From Pirellulales bacterium (GTDB lineage: Bacteria > Planctomycetota > Planctomycetia > Pirellulales > JAEUIK01), in NCBI GenBank assembly GCA_019636335.1, contig JAHBXR010000023.1:44375-108374 (forward strand): 64,000 nt of DNA, given 5' to 3'. The translations under genes and the position numbers were made by a program. Of this stretch, positions 25,777 through 35,213 are shown in pieces. How positions within the stretch are numbered: the stretch's first letter is position 1; the number at the start of each line of letters is the position of its first letter. The notes beneath the pieces were generated by a model. That model had not been told where the DNA came from, searched no databases, and was given only the letters and a program-made list of their open reading frames with translations.

Positions 25777-27192
25777 TCAAGCGGTTTCGCGCGCGGCGTG
25801 CTGGGCCAGCGGATGCGCCAGGACGATGTCGCGCCACTCGGCCGCGGCAAAGAAGGAGCCCGTCAGGCAAACGAGGTCGCCGGGCTGTGCCGTGCGGCGC
25901 ACTTCGTCCCACGCGGTGGCGATGTCGGGCAGCGTGCGACACGGCGTTTGCGAAACCTCGGCCGCCATGCCCAGCAATTCCTCGGGGGGCAGGCTGCGCG
26001 GATTCGTCGTATAGCGAGTGAAGACCACTTCGTCGAAGGCGGGGAGCAGCAGGGCCAGCATCGCGGCGACGTCCTTATCGCGCGACGTGGCGAACACCAG
26101 CTTGCGCCGCTGTGCGGAGAAGCTCTCGTCGAGCGTCTGCAGCAGCGCGGCGACCGAAGCCCCATTGTGGGCCGCGTCGAGCACGATCGTCGGCCGTCGC
26201 GATAGAATCTCGACCCGCGCCGGACAGATGGCCGCTTCGAGCCCTTGCCGCAGCGCAAACTCGGCGAGGCGATGCTGCTCCGTCTCCAAAAGGGCCAGCG
26301 TGGCCAGCGCCACGGCCGCATTGGCCGCCTGATGCCGGCCAGGCATGCCGAGGACAAGCTCGTGCAGCACACGGTGACGGTTTCCCGCGTGCAGCGACCA
26401 ATCGAGCGTGCTGTGCGCGGCGGTCGCATCGAGGCGACGTGCCGGGTGGTATTCGCAGGAAAAATCGCGCCCCAGTTGCCAAAGTTCGCAGCCGCGCTCG
26501 CCGCAGACTTCGGCAATGACCGGCTGTGGTTCTTCGCCCAGCACGCCGCTTACCACGGGCACGCCCGGCTTGATGATGCCGGCCTTTTCGCGAGCGATCG
26601 AGCTGAGAGTCGGCCCCAACTGGCGCATGTGGTCGTAGCTGATGCTGGTGATCACGGCGACGCGCGGCTCGACGACGTTGGTCGAATCGAGCCGGCCGCC
26701 GAGCCCCACCTCCAGCACGGCCCAATCGACCTCCTGGCGGGCAAAGAAGACGAGCGCCATCGCCGTGGTGATCTCGAAGTAGGTCAGTCGCCGGGCGGGG
26801 TCGCTTTCGTCGACGTCCATGGCCTCGACGGCGGGGCGCACCTGTTCGACCAACTCGACGAACTGCTCGGCCGAACAGGGACCCTCGGCCAGTGCCATGC
26901 GTTCTTCGATACGCGCCAGGTGGGGCGACGAGAAGACGCCCACGCGACGTCCGGCGGCCGAGAGCATGGCGGCGATCATGGCCGACGTCGAACCCTTGCC
27001 CTTCGTGCCAGCCACGTGAATGATCGGCAAGCCGCGGTCTGGATTGCCCAGTCGGTCGAGCAGCGCGCGCATCCGATCGAGCCAGAACTCGCGTTCGCGG
27101 TAGGGCACCGTGGTGAAGTTTTCGTAATTGACCCGCGCGAGCAGGAACTCCTGGGCGGCGTCGCGCGCGGCGGGGAGAACGATGTTCGACAT
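25777..27192 (-). CDS. folC: Folylpolyglutamate / dihydrofolate synthase
   Basis: FolC adds glutamate to folates (and often first makes dihydrofolate from dihydropteroate). The 471-aa protein has the Mur-ligase-like P-loop HVAGTKGKGSTSAMI, the motif VFSSPHL, the ITSISYDHMRQLGPTLSSIA segment with the conserved carbamylated-Lys region (REKAGIIKPGVP) and a C-terminal ligase domain (IVLDAAHNGASVAALLQTL). The ATG at 27192 gives a protein of normal length; the open frame upstream is not conserved. It probably forms a two-gene transcript with the small secreted protein downstream. Confidence 0.94.
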   Translation of the reverse strand: MSNIVLPAARDAAQEFLLARVNYENFTTVPYREREFWLDRMRALLDRLGNPDRGLPIIHVAGTKGKGSTSAMIAAMLSAAGRRVGVFSSPHLARIEERMALAEGPCSAEQFVELVEQVRPAVEAMDVDESDPARRLTYFEITTAMALVFFARQEVDWAVLEVGLGGRLDSTNVVEPRVAVITSISYDHMRQLGPTLSSIAREKAGIIKPGVPVVSGVLGEEPQPVIAEVCGERGCELWQLGRDFSCEYHPARRLDATAAHSTLDWSLHAGNRHRVLHELVLGMPGRHQAANAAVALATLALLETEQHRLAEFALRQGLEAAICPARVEILSRRPTIVLDAAHNGASVAALLQTLDESFSAQRRKLVFATSRDKDVAAMLALLLPAFDEVVFTRYTTNPRSLPPEELLGMAAEVSQTPCRTLPDIATAWDEVRRTAQPGDLVCLTGSFFAAAEWRDIVLAHPLAQHAARETA

Positions 27193-27295
27193 ACGAACCC
27201 GGCGGATATTTCCCAAGACGAGTGCGTGCAGTGTACCTGCCGCGTCTGACGATGTCTTGGGGCCGCACGGCCTCGAATTCCGTCCGCGCAAGCAT

Positions 27296-27332
27296 GAAGG
27301 CCGGCCGAGGGCGGGATCTCGGGCCGGCCTTC
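27296..27332. terminator. Strong GC-rich hairpin upstream of folC
   Basis: A perfect 11-bp inverted repeat (GAAGGCCGGCC and GGCCGGCCTTC) with a 15-nt centre that can add three more pairs (GAG/CTC with one bulged base) lies between the 69-aa gene and folC. It is followed by TTCAT on the plus strand and ATGC on the minus strand, so it lacks a long T-run. It probably ends the minus-strand transcript of the 69-aa gene before folC begins. Confidence 0.55.
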
Positions 27333-27469
27333 TTCATAGGTAGGTACGGAGGCGAGGCGTCAGGTAGGAGAAAAGGGGGGAACGTAAGGCACTCACCTCA
27401 GACGGCGCCGCGGGAAGCGGGTCACTTCCCTGGGCTCGTCCGGGCAAGTCTATCCGCAACGGTGGGCGC

Positions 27470-27679
27470 TTAGACACCTACCGGTTGGCAGCAATACGGG
27501 CGTTCTTGAGCTTCGCCACGAAGCGACTCGCAGAGACGACGGCACTGGTCGAGGTCGCGCTGGATCATGTCCGCCAGCCGACGCTCCCCTTCGCCTTCGG
27601 TATGCCGCCATTCGTCGTAGCACGACTCGATGTGCTCGAGAATGTCACGCATCCAGAGAAACTTGTGGTGCCGGTCCAT
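27470..27679 (-). CDS. Small helical protein (69 aa)
   Basis: I do not recognise the family. The 69-aa product starts MDRHHKFLWMRDILEHIESC, is largely alpha-helical, is rich in Arg/Glu/His and has five Cys residues, the last two as a CC pair near the C-terminus. An AGGAGT a few nucleotides upstream of the ATG at 27679 supports a real gene; the open frame upstream of that start is not protein-like. It stands alone, with a hairpin on each side (27296-27332 downstream, 27784-27825 upstream). Confidence 0.6.
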   Translation of the reverse strand: MDRHHKFLWMRDILEHIESCYDEWRHTEGEGERRLADMIQRDLDQCRRLCESLRGEAQERPYCCQPVGV

Positions 27680-27783
27680 GGAAGACTCCTCCTGACGAGG
27701 CTCATCGGTTTCCGTCCATTCGACGCGATCGCCTGTATTGCACGGCGCGTGCCAAATGCGGCCACAGAGGCTCAACGCCGCAG

Positions 27784-27825
27784 GCTCCAATTCGCGCAAG
27801 TCTTTTTCCCTGCGCGAATTGGAGC
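27784..27825. terminator. Perfect 15-bp stem-loop between the DUF1559 gene and the 69-aa gene
   Basis: GCTCCAATTCGCGCA (27784-27798) and TGCGCGAATTGGAGC (27811-27825) are exact inverted copies separated by a 12-nt loop that contains TTTTT on the plus strand. It lies 118 nt after the stop of the DUF1559 gene and 105 nt before the start of the 69-aa gene on the same strand. It may end the first transcript or fold in the 5' leader of the second. No T-run follows the stem on the minus strand, which weakens a simple rho-independent terminator call. Confidence 0.5.
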
Positions 27826-27942
27826 ATTTCGAAGCGGAGCTTCAGCCGGCGCCCAGGAAGCTGCTTTCTCGGAGTTCCTGGTAAGTTTTACCAAGCGTGG
27901 GTAAAGAAGAGGGTAGCGAGCAGGCTATTGGCCCTGCCAGCG

Positions 27943-29085
27943 TCACTTCACCACCTTTTCCATGTTGACGACTTCCTTGCCTGCCCGAGTCGACAGTGCT
28001 CGCCAGACGCTCAACTCGACCGAATCGTTGACCGAGTGGACCGAGCCATCCATCATGACAACGTTGACGATACCGGAGTGATAGCTGCGGGCCGTCACCG
28101 CGGCGAAGGTTTTCTTCGTCAGATCCTTGCCTTCTTGCTGGTTGGACCAGTCGACGTCGTAGCCAGCGTCCTCCTGGGTGACCCAAACCTGGTAGTTGGG
28201 GGTAAAGACGGTCGTGAAACCGCATTGGTGTACGCGGCCGTCGACCCCTTCGGTGTGCCCTGTGTTGCTCATCAACTCGGATCCCATCTTGGCGTCTCCG
28301 CCCAAGGTCTGGATGTCGGCAGGGCTCGTCGGCAGGGTGGGATCGGGGTTGGCCTTGCCGGCGTTGCGGTAGTACGGCGTGTAGGCCTTGGCCTCGCTGG
28401 CACACATCGTGTTCGACATGCCATCGAGGAAGTCCGAAGGGCGATATTTGCTGTTCGGTGCAAAGGCCCCGTCACCACCGCGATTCGAGTGGGGATCCCA
28501 CACGAACCAGACACCAGAATTTACCACGTAATTCAGCGGGTAATGTTCCGGGGCATTCGTGGTCGTGTTGATACGTTGCACGTCGTTCGCTTCGTCGGGA
28601 CAAATGAAAGCGTCGAGCCGTAGCGTGCGGATGAAGGTGCCGTCGGGCATCGTGGCCGAGCCATACGGCTTGGAAAAGTCGATCTGATCGAACAGCGTGC
28701 TGCCTTCCATGTAGGGCAGCAGCCGGGGCTGAACGGACCAGCCGTCGCCGAGCGCCGCACCGCCGCTCGCCGAACGCGCGATGCACGTCGTGGGGGGAAA
28801 TGAGCCCTGCGATTCTTGATAGTTGTGTACCGACAAGCCGATCTGCTTGAGCTTGTTGATGCATTGAGCTCGACGGGCCGCTCCACGCGCTGCTTGAACA
28901 GCCGGCAGGAGCAAGGCGATCAGGATACCGATGATCGCGATCACGACGAGGAGTTCGACCAGCGTGAAACCCGGGCGACGTGGCGTGGCTTCATGCGAGG
29001 ATGCCGAACGGGACAAAACAGAAGCCGAGCAAACGTAACGAGGGGAGCGACGCCCAGATCGAGCGCCAGAGAGGGCGAGCAGCAT
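27943..29085 (-). CDS. DUF1559 domain-containing prepilin-like protein
   Basis: The 380-aa protein belongs to the DUF1559 family that is greatly expanded in planctomycetes. After a 38-residue leader the type IV prepilin motif GFTLVELLVVIAIIGILIA supplies both the prepilin peptidase site (after Gly) and the hydrophobic helix. The C-terminal H-X9-DG signature is present (HSGIVNVVMMDGSVH). A second typical block is FICPDEAND with neighbouring residues. An AGGAG 7 nt upstream supports the ATG at 29085. It is probably a pseudopilin-like surface or secretion-system component; the specific role of these proteins is unknown. Confidence 0.93.
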   Translation of the reverse strand: MLLALSGARSGRRSPRYVCSASVLSRSASSHEATPRRPGFTLVELLVVIAIIGILIALLLPAVQAARGAARRAQCINKLKQIGLSVHNYQESQGSFPPTTCIARSASGGAALGDGWSVQPRLLPYMEGSTLFDQIDFSKPYGSATMPDGTFIRTLRLDAFICPDEANDVQRINTTTNAPEHYPLNYVVNSGVWFVWDPHSNRGGDGAFAPNSKYRPSDFLDGMSNTMCASEAKAYTPYYRNAGKANPDPTLPTSPADIQTLGGDAKMGSELMSNTGHTEGVDGRVHQCGFTTVFTPNYQVWVTQEDAGYDVDWSNQQEGKDLTKKTFAAVTARSYHSGIVNVVMMDGSVHSVNDSVELSVWRALSTRAGKEVVNMEKVVK

Positions 29086-29548
29086 GCGAAACTCCTGTGC
29101 TGTTTCCCGTCTGGCGGCAGCTACTGCGGGACATGTAATTGAGTCTCAATCTCACGAAGCTTGGGTTTTAACAGGTCGCACTCACCTGTCAACGGTGTAT
29201 GAGGACCCCGCTACCTATCCGCAACTTGGGAGGATAGCCCAACATTTCGGCCTCGACGGGCGGTCATCGTCTCCGGAAATACACCACAAACCATTCTGGA
29301 AAAACAACTTATACTGCGGACCACTTCTCTCGACAGCCTCGCTGCTCACGCTCAAGGCGTGGCAAATCCACGCCGATAGCATCGATAGGACCCTTAGGGA
29401 TTGCGCCATCGACACGATCGGGGGGATCGTCAGGGCGCACCCCACTTCCCATCTGTAGCCGTTCCGCGACCACCGTCTCTTGCCCGTCGTCCGAGTTCTT
29501 CAGCAAGAAACGTGACCTGTCGTCGCAACGACGAAAGCGAGTTCTCGC
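29086..29548. other. Intergenic region upstream of two divergent genes
   Basis: The 463 bp separate the divergent DUF1559 gene (-) and the large membrane protein gene (+). Base composition is less GC-rich than the neighbouring genes. Overlapping open frames are short and unsupported. I see no clear repeat or hairpin; promoters for both genes are expected here. Confidence 0.4.
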
Positions 29549-32500
29549 ATGCATTCTTCGCCAACCACTTCGTCGGCTCTCGGCGGTGGACACGATGCCC
29601 GGGCGATGGCGCTGGCCGTCGGACTAGGCCTGCTGGCGGGCTTTGTCACCGGTCCCAGCTTGACCTTGTTGTGCATCTTGCTGGCGGTGGTGTTATTCAA
29701 TGCCCACACGCGCACCTTTATCTTCGCTTGGGGCACAGCCTGGATGCTGAGTTGGCCGCTACGGCCCTTCACCGGCGGTTTGGGGAAGCTGCTGCTCGAC
29801 GATACCTGGTGTGCGGACGTGCTGCGTCATTGGGACGAAAGCCTGCTGCCGGTGCTGCTCGATTGGCATCGCTACACGACCTTCGGTGGCCTGCTCCTCG
29901 GCAGCTTCCTCGGCGGGATCGCGGCCTGGCGCGTTTACTGCGCGTTGAGCATGCCGTGCGGCGCGCCCCAAGAGGCCCCAGAAGGCCCCCCGACTCGCCC
30001 GTCCTTCGAAGTACGACTGTGTACTCAGTTGCGACGTTTTCTCGTGCAGAGCCCCGACGAGTTGGCGTGCGAAGCACGCTGGCTGCGTCCTTGGGGCGTG
30101 CCGGTGGCAGCCCTGTGCTTGTGCCTGATCACGCTGGTGGCTACCTGGCTCGTGCCCCTTTCGATGCGGCGTGCGTTCGTCGAGCGACTGTCCGTGCTCA
30201 ATGGCGCCGAGGTAACCACGGGCGAGCTATCGCTCGATCTTTCCACCGGTCGCCTGGTCATCGACGACCTGCGTCTGGCCGATCCCGCCGCGCTCGATCA
30301 CGATCGTTGGCGCGTCGGTCGCGTCGAAGGCTCGCTCAGCATCGGGCTGTTGGCGCGTGGCCGACTCGAATTCGAGACCTTGAAGCTCAGCACGATTCGC
30401 GAGAACGTGCCGCGGGCCGAGCTGGCTCAGTTGCGCGGCAACCGCACGGTACACACGGTCATTCGCGGTCTCGAAGAGCCGGTACTGCTGACTCCGTCGG
30501 CGGTCGAGGTTTCCAACGATGCACGTACTTCGGAACTCCCCCTCAGTTCGCTGACACGCGACTGGAATTCGCTGGCCGAGCGTCTCCAACTGGTGCGCCG
30601 GGTGGTTTGCGGCGTAGAAAGCCTGCATGAACTCGAAATGACGGGCAAGTCGAGCGCCACTCAGTTCGCGCCGATCCGCGGGCGGGCTTGCTTCCACGCG
30701 CGCGAACTGACCGTCGAAGGCCTCGCGCGGCGATGGGGTTTCGGACCCAAGTCCTTGCTCACGATCAAGCACTTGAGCAGCGATCCCGGACACGGCGCTC
30801 GTGCCACGGAACTGACCCTCGTCGCCCCTGAGTTGGCCGCCGAGATGCGTGCCACGCTGCAATTGCTCGACGACTCTCCTCGACATGATCTGGCACTCGA
30901 GATCTACGATTTGCCGCTCGTCCGCGTCTGCCATCCCGACGGCGTGGGGCGTTACCTGGCGGTATCCTCCGGCGTGGCCGACCTGCGGGGCACGGGCACC
31001 TGCGATCGTGACGGCTTCGAGCTTTTCGTTCGCGCCGAAGCACGCGGCCTCGAGGCACGGTTCACCACCGATGAGCCGCTCGCCGGTGTTTCGCCGGTTG
31101 CCTGGAACGAGGCCTTGCGCCGCTTGAACCCCCTGCGTGGAAAGTTTGTGCTGGGGGGCAAATGGTCGTCGCCACGTATCGCGCTCGACAACGACGAGGT
31201 GGTCGCGGATCTGAAGGGACAACTCCGTGCCGTCAACGAACAGGCGCTCGTCGAGATCTTCGAACGACATCGATCGCAACACGTGGCCCAATCGAAAGCC
31301 GTCGACACGGCAACGGCGAGCAATTCGCCGGCCGTGCCCGAAGGGGCGTCGAGCACGACGGAGGAAGTCGCCCAGCAGGCATCGCCGGCCGGGGCGGCAC
31401 CGGAGCAACCTGAAGATCGCTACGCACGCTACCGTCGCTATCAGGCGCAGACCGAGTCGACCACAATAACCGCAGCAGCCACGCCGAGCGTTGCGAGCAC
31501 GGCGGCAGCTAGCGCGCCCGCGGCCACTCCAACAGCTCCCGTTGCCACGGTGGAGAGCAATCCGCTTTTTCAACAGATGGTTCCCACGGCCACGCCTGCG
31601 CCGGCCGAAGCGGATGGCGTCTGTAAATCGTGCATGACGGAATCGGATGGTGGCAACTATCTCCCCCCCGGCACGGAGATTCACGCCCCGCAGGTGTCGA
31701 TCGACGGACCGACGCAGGTGGCCGCCGATACGGTCACGGAGCCCAACCCTGAATCGAACGCGACGACAGAACCCGCCGCGCCAATCGCCAGCACGGAAAC
31801 GATGGCGGCTGGCGAACCTCCCTTGCCCGAGACCACCGTGGGCATGGCGACGCCGGCCAGCGTATTTCCGACGCAACAATCGCAGGCGGCTTCCATCTAT
31901 CGTCCCTACTATGGCTATGGCGCGGCAGCGAATCCCTCTGCTGGCCCCTCGGCGACGGTGACGTCGCAGACGGTGCCGGCGAGTGCGACCGCCGCGGCCA
32001 CGGCCAGCCAGCAGGTGGCGCCCGCCTCGACGGCGACGTTCAACGGCGTGTCGACCGGTTACGCCGACGGCACGGCGCAGGCCTTGCCGCTCGAAGGGGC
32101 ACACGATTCCGCGGATTACGCAGACGACATGGAAGAGCCGGCCAGCGCCGATGGCATGACGGGGCGAGCCCGCGCGGCTGGTTCGCGAGTCGCGGCCTGG
32201 ACGGGGGGCATGGTTTCACGGATGCGAGGCTGGTGGCCGCGACGCACGACCGATGAGGAACGTGCCGCGCTCGCTGGAGATCATGTCGCTCTCGATCCCT
32301 GGGCCAGTGAGAACGCCGCCGTCGAATCAGAAACCGAGTCCGCGCCGGCCACTCCCACCGAGCCGGAAGTTCCCACCAACACAGCAACGACACCGCCGGC
32401 GCCGACGGACCATAGCGCCATGGCGACGACCGTCGCGGCCGAGCCTATGGCGCCCACGACCGCGCCGACGTGCGAGACTCATCCGCCGACGACCACCGGC

Positions 32501-32566
32501 CTCGAGCTCGAGGCGCAGCGTCCCTCGGTGTGGCAGCGGATGCAGTTCTGGCGGAGTTGGCGTTAA
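29549..32566 (+). CDS. Fused TIGR03546/TIGR03545-like membrane protein
   Basis: The 1005-aa product begins with a membrane domain resembling TIGR03546 (a DUF2062-related family): ALAVGLGLLAGFVTGPSLTL, then further helices to about residue 140. After a linker, one more TM helix (about 188-208) leads into a TIGR03545/AsmA-like exported region, seen in AEVTTGELSLDLSTGRLVID, LADPAALDHDRWRVGRVEG and LARGRLEFETLKLST. From about residue 590 to the end the sequence is very rich in Ala, Thr, Pro and Ser and should be disordered, with two positively charged Trp/Arg patches (for example MVSRMRGWWPRR and WQRMQFWRSWR). In other bacteria the two families are usually separate adjacent genes. The function is unknown; AsmA-like proteins act in envelope lipid transport. 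Confidence 0.75.
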   Translation: MHSSPTTSSALGGGHDARAMALAVGLGLLAGFVTGPSLTLLCILLAVVLFNAHTRTFIFAWGTAWMLSWPLRPFTGGLGKLLLDDTWCADVLRHWDESLLPVLLDWHRYTTFGGLLLGSFLGGIAAWRVYCALSMPCGAPQEAPEGPPTRPSFEVRLCTQLRRFLVQSPDELACEARWLRPWGVPVAALCLCLITLVATWLVPLSMRRAFVERLSVLNGAEVTTGELSLDLSTGRLVIDDLRLADPAALDHDRWRVGRVEGSLSIGLLARGRLEFETLKLSTIRENVPRAELAQLRGNRTVHTVIRGLEEPVLLTPSAVEVSNDARTSELPLSSLTRDWNSLAERLQLVRRVVCGVESLHELEMTGKSSATQFAPIRGRACFHARELTVEGLARRWGFGPKSLLTIKHLSSDPGHGARATELTLVAPELAAEMRATLQLLDDSPRHDLALEIYDLPLVRVCHPDGVGRYLAVSSGVADLRGTGTCDRDGFELFVRAEARGLEARFTTDEPLAGVSPVAWNEALRRLNPLRGKFVLGGKWSSPRIALDNDEVVADLKGQLRAVNEQALVEIFERHRSQHVAQSKAVDTATASNSPAVPEGASSTTEEVAQQASPAGAAPEQPEDRYARYRRYQAQTESTTITAAATPSVASTAAASAPAATPTAPVATVESNPLFQQMVPTATPAPAEADGVCKSCMTESDGGNYLPPGTEIHAPQVSIDGPTQVAADTVTEPNPESNATTEPAAPIASTETMAAGEPPLPETTVGMATPASVFPTQQSQAASIYRPYYGYGAAANPSAGPSATVTSQTVPASATAAATASQQVAPASTATFNGVSTGYADGTAQALPLEGAHDSADYADDMEEPASADGMTGRARAAGSRVAAWTGGMVSRMRGWWPRRTTDEERAALAGDHVALDPWASENAAVESETESAPATPTEPEVPTNTATTPPAPTDHSAMATTVAAEPMAPTTAPTCETHPPTTTGLELEAQRPSVWQRMQFWRSWR

Positions 32567-32602
32567 GCCCCCCGGCCGGCCAGAAAGACCGCGTGCGAAG
32601 GT

Positions 32603-33340
32603 TCACCTGGCGTCGTGAAAAATGATGCCCAGCGTGTAGCGCTCCCCCGCGCGCAGGCGGCTGACGCCGTGGCGCATGTTCACGCGGTAGTGGCCGCGCG
32701 TGCCTTGCACGGGGCGCTCGCGGACGGGAAAGATCACCCCCTGCCCTGCTCGCAACGGCACCACTTCGACGCGCGACTGCATGCGCGGCCGTTGCTCGGT
32801 GAGCACGAACTCGCCACCGGCGAAATCCCGTTCGGGCTCGGAGAGCAGAATCGCCACCTGCAGCGGAAAGACCTCGTCGCCGTAGACATCCTGATGCAGG
32901 CAGTTGAAATCTCCCGCTTCGTAACGCAAGACGAGCGGTGTGGGACGCTGCTGGCCAGCGGCATGGCAACGGGCCAGGTACTCGTCGTGTGCGTCGGGAT
33001 AAGCCGACTCGAGGCCCAGCGTCCTGTTCCAACGATTGGCCAACTCGGCCAGCGGCGGATAGAACGCCGCGCGCAGTTCGGCGACCAACTCGGGCAAGGG
33101 ATAGGCAAAGTACTTGTACGCGCCACGTCCGTAGCCGTGTTGCTCCATGACCACATGCTTGCGAAAGGGGGCGTCCTGCGCAAATGCTCGTCGCAACTCG
33201 ACACATTGTCGGACCGACAAGAGGGGGCCTACGACGGCGTAGCCTTGCTCGTCGAGTTGCGCGGCGATGGCCGTCCAAACGAGCTTGCCGATCTTGCGCT
33301 GCAACACCGTGGCGGGTTGGGTAGACTTCGCTTTGGCCAT
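32603..33340 (-). CDS. 2-oxoglutarate/Fe(II)-dependent oxygenase
   Basis: The 245-aa protein looks like a prolyl-4-hydroxylase-type 2OG-Fe(II) dioxygenase. The facial-triad first half is in CLHQDVYGDEVFPLQVAILL (HxD), the GGEFVLTEQRPR strand follows, and the distal His plus the 2OG-binding Arg lie in MRHGVSRLRAGERYTLGIIF. The N-terminal half (about residues 20-110) carries the YAVVGPLLSV-type domain common to this subfamily. The substrate cannot be told. It is followed after 37 nt by the end of the convergent 1005-aa gene. Confidence 0.87.
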   Translation of the reverse strand: MAKAKSTQPATVLQRKIGKLVWTAIAAQLDEQGYAVVGPLLSVRQCVELRRAFAQDAPFRKHVVMEQHGYGRGAYKYFAYPLPELVAELRAAFYPPLAELANRWNRTLGLESAYPDAHDEYLARCHAAGQQRPTPLVLRYEAGDFNCLHQDVYGDEVFPLQVAILLSEPERDFAGGEFVLTEQRPRMQSRVEVVPLRAGQGVIFPVRERPVQGTRGHYRVNMRHGVSRLRAGERYTLGIIFHDAR

Positions 33341-33422
33341 CTGGCTACTCCCCTCGATTCAGGCGCATCACCCCATTGGAACCGCAGCAAGTCGTTTGAC
33401 GGAGTGAGGAGCACACGGCAAA

Positions 33423-34022
33423 TCAGGTGCGACTCATCCTCCGCGTGCTCGACCAGACCAGCAGATAGCTTGCCGCCAGAAGAACATGGACGGCGTCGAC
33501 GCGTCGCAACGCGCCGTCGGGGCTCCAGGGCAACAGGTGCAGGCCAAATGCCACGCCCAAGAACAACCCCACGGCGACTAGCGCCGCCGCCATCGCTCGC
33601 GGTTGGCGTTCGCGCCGGGCATACCAGGCCAGCAACAGCAACGCCACCAACAGCGACACGCCCAGCAGGGTCGTGAACGTGTCGAGCAGGGGCGAGTCGC
33701 GCAGTAGTTCGATGGCCGCCACCCCCACCACCGACAACACGACCGCCCCCCAGCGCGACCAGGGCCAGGGACCGTAGAGCGCGGCCAACACACCGATGGC
33801 GAGTGACAGCATGCCCGGCCCACCGGCCACGTCCGAAAGCCAACCATGCGCCGGCGCCACTTGCGTGAAACCACCCAGGTTGAATGCGCCGACGAGCGCC
33901 GCCGCCGCGATCCACAGCATGCCCGCGAAGAAGAAATCGTTCCGCGCGCGGGTACTGCCGATGGCCAGAACGACGCAAACGACGCTCAACCCGAAGTCGA
34001 GCAAACCGGAGACGAGTGGCAT
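33423..34022 (-). CDS. Hypothetical integral membrane protein
   Basis: The 199-aa protein starts MPLVSGLLDFGLSVVCVVLA and has six or seven predicted membrane helices with short loops, two of which are Arg-rich near the C-terminal half. I chose the ATG at 34022; a TTG at 34049 would add nine residues. No family is recognised. The general layout resembles small DUF6962-like or rhomboid-unrelated membrane proteins of unknown function. It is co-oriented with the oxygenase gene downstream and the glycosidase gene upstream. Confidence 0.65.
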   Translation of the reverse strand: MPLVSGLLDFGLSVVCVVLAIGSTRARNDFFFAGMLWIAAAALVGAFNLGGFTQVAPAHGWLSDVAGGPGMLSLAIGVLAALYGPWPWSRWGAVVLSVVGVAAIELLRDSPLLDTFTTLLGVSLLVALLLLAWYARRERQPRAMAAALVAVGLFLGVAFGLHLLPWSPDGALRRVDAVHVLLAASYLLVWSSTRRMSRT

Positions 34023-34088
34023 AGGCGGCGGTACTCTCAGAAGAACCAATAAATCGACGCGTGACGGCGCGGGCCGACGAGTGCAACC

Positions 34089-35213
34089 TTACTGGCCCCG
34101 CACGCCGGTAAGGCGGCGGATGTACTGCACCTCGTCCGGGCGATAGGCCGATCCGTCGCCTCGGAAAATATCGTGGAACCAGAGCTCGGGCTCGGCCGTG
34201 TACTGGCGGTTCCAGGAATCCCAGGGATAGATCGTCTGCGACTTGCCGGCCACGAAGCCCCAACAATAAGCGCCGATGCCCTGCTCTTTGAAATAGGCCA
34301 GGATCGGATCGAAGTAGCTGTTGTTGCCGCGGGCCATGAACTCGGTGCATAGCAGCGGACGGTCGAACCGCTGCAGACTGGCGACACGTTCCTTGACCTG
34401 TGGCAGCGAGTCGTAGGTGTGGAACGAAATCACGTCCGATTCGCTCGTCATGCAGCGATCGATCTCGCTCATCCGTTCGTCACTCGACCAGTCGTGCCAC
34501 CACAGGCCCGTGGTGAGAGGGGCCGCGGGATTGGCACCGCGCGCCCACTCGAACGCCTTGCGCAGAAGCCCCAGGGCCGCCTGCTCCTTGTTGGCCAGCT
34601 CGACCTTGCCGTAGCTGTTCGTGTTGGGATTATCGGCCTCGTTGAAGAGATCCCACACCTGCACGCGTGGATCGTCGCGATAGCGGCCGATCACCCCCAC
34701 GACATACGGCTCGAGCGCCTCGAGACGTTTCTCGTCGGCAAGGATCTCGGCGCCGGGACTCTGGACCCAGCCCGAGTTGTGCAGATGAGGGCGCGGGGCT
34801 GGCTGGGTACCGAGTTTCGGGTGCGGATCCCACACGCCGTCGAACAGTACGAACATCACGCCGATCTTGTGCCGCGCGGCGATCTCGAGGAACTGATCGA
34901 GACGCTGGCAGAACCCCTCGGCGTCCTGCTGCCAGAGTTGATCGTGCAGAAAGACTCGCACGGAGTTGAAACCCAACTCCTGCGCCCAGCCCAGCTCCTG
35001 CTCGATCGTCCTGGGATCGAAGGATTCAGCTTGCCACATCTCGAGCTGATTGATGGCCGAGCGTGGAATGTAGTTGCAGCCGACCAGCCAGCCGGTCCGC
35101 TGCTGCCACGCGCGCGCCTCCTCGACCGTCCAGCGTTCGCGCGCTTCGACCGCCCGAGATGCCAGCATTCCCATCATCACGACGACGCACCACCAACGAC
35201 AACGTACCTGCAC
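34089..35213 (-). CDS. Secreted cellulase-like glycoside hydrolase (GH5-type TIM barrel)
   Basis: The 374-aa protein has a signal peptide (about residues 1-24, ending in AVEA) and a TIM-barrel glycosidase domain. The acid/base glutamate sits in VWDLFNEADNPN and the nucleophile glutamate in LLCTEFMARGNNSY, the usual clan GH-A spacing. Other barrel strands are visible as FNSVRVFLHDQLW, IGVMFVLFDGVWDPHP and ISFHTYDSLPQ. The GTG at 35213 follows GGGAG by 6 nt. It should hydrolyse a beta-linked polysaccharide outside the cytoplasm; exact GH family and substrate are not clear. Confidence 0.88.
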   Translation of the reverse strand: MQVRCRWWCVVVMMGMLASRAVEARERWTVEEARAWQQRTGWLVGCNYIPRSAINQLEMWQAESFDPRTIEQELGWAQELGFNSVRVFLHDQLWQQDAEGFCQRLDQFLEIAARHKIGVMFVLFDGVWDPHPKLGTQPAPRPHLHNSGWVQSPGAEILADEKRLEALEPYVVGVIGRYRDDPRVQVWDLFNEADNPNTNSYGKVELANKEQAALGLLRKAFEWARGANPAAPLTTGLWWHDWSSDERMSEIDRCMTSESDVISFHTYDSLPQVKERVASLQRFDRPLLCTEFMARGNNSYFDPILAYFKEQGIGAYCWGFVAGKSQTIYPWDSWNRQYTAEPELWFHDIFRGDGSAYRPDEVQYIRRLTGVRGQ

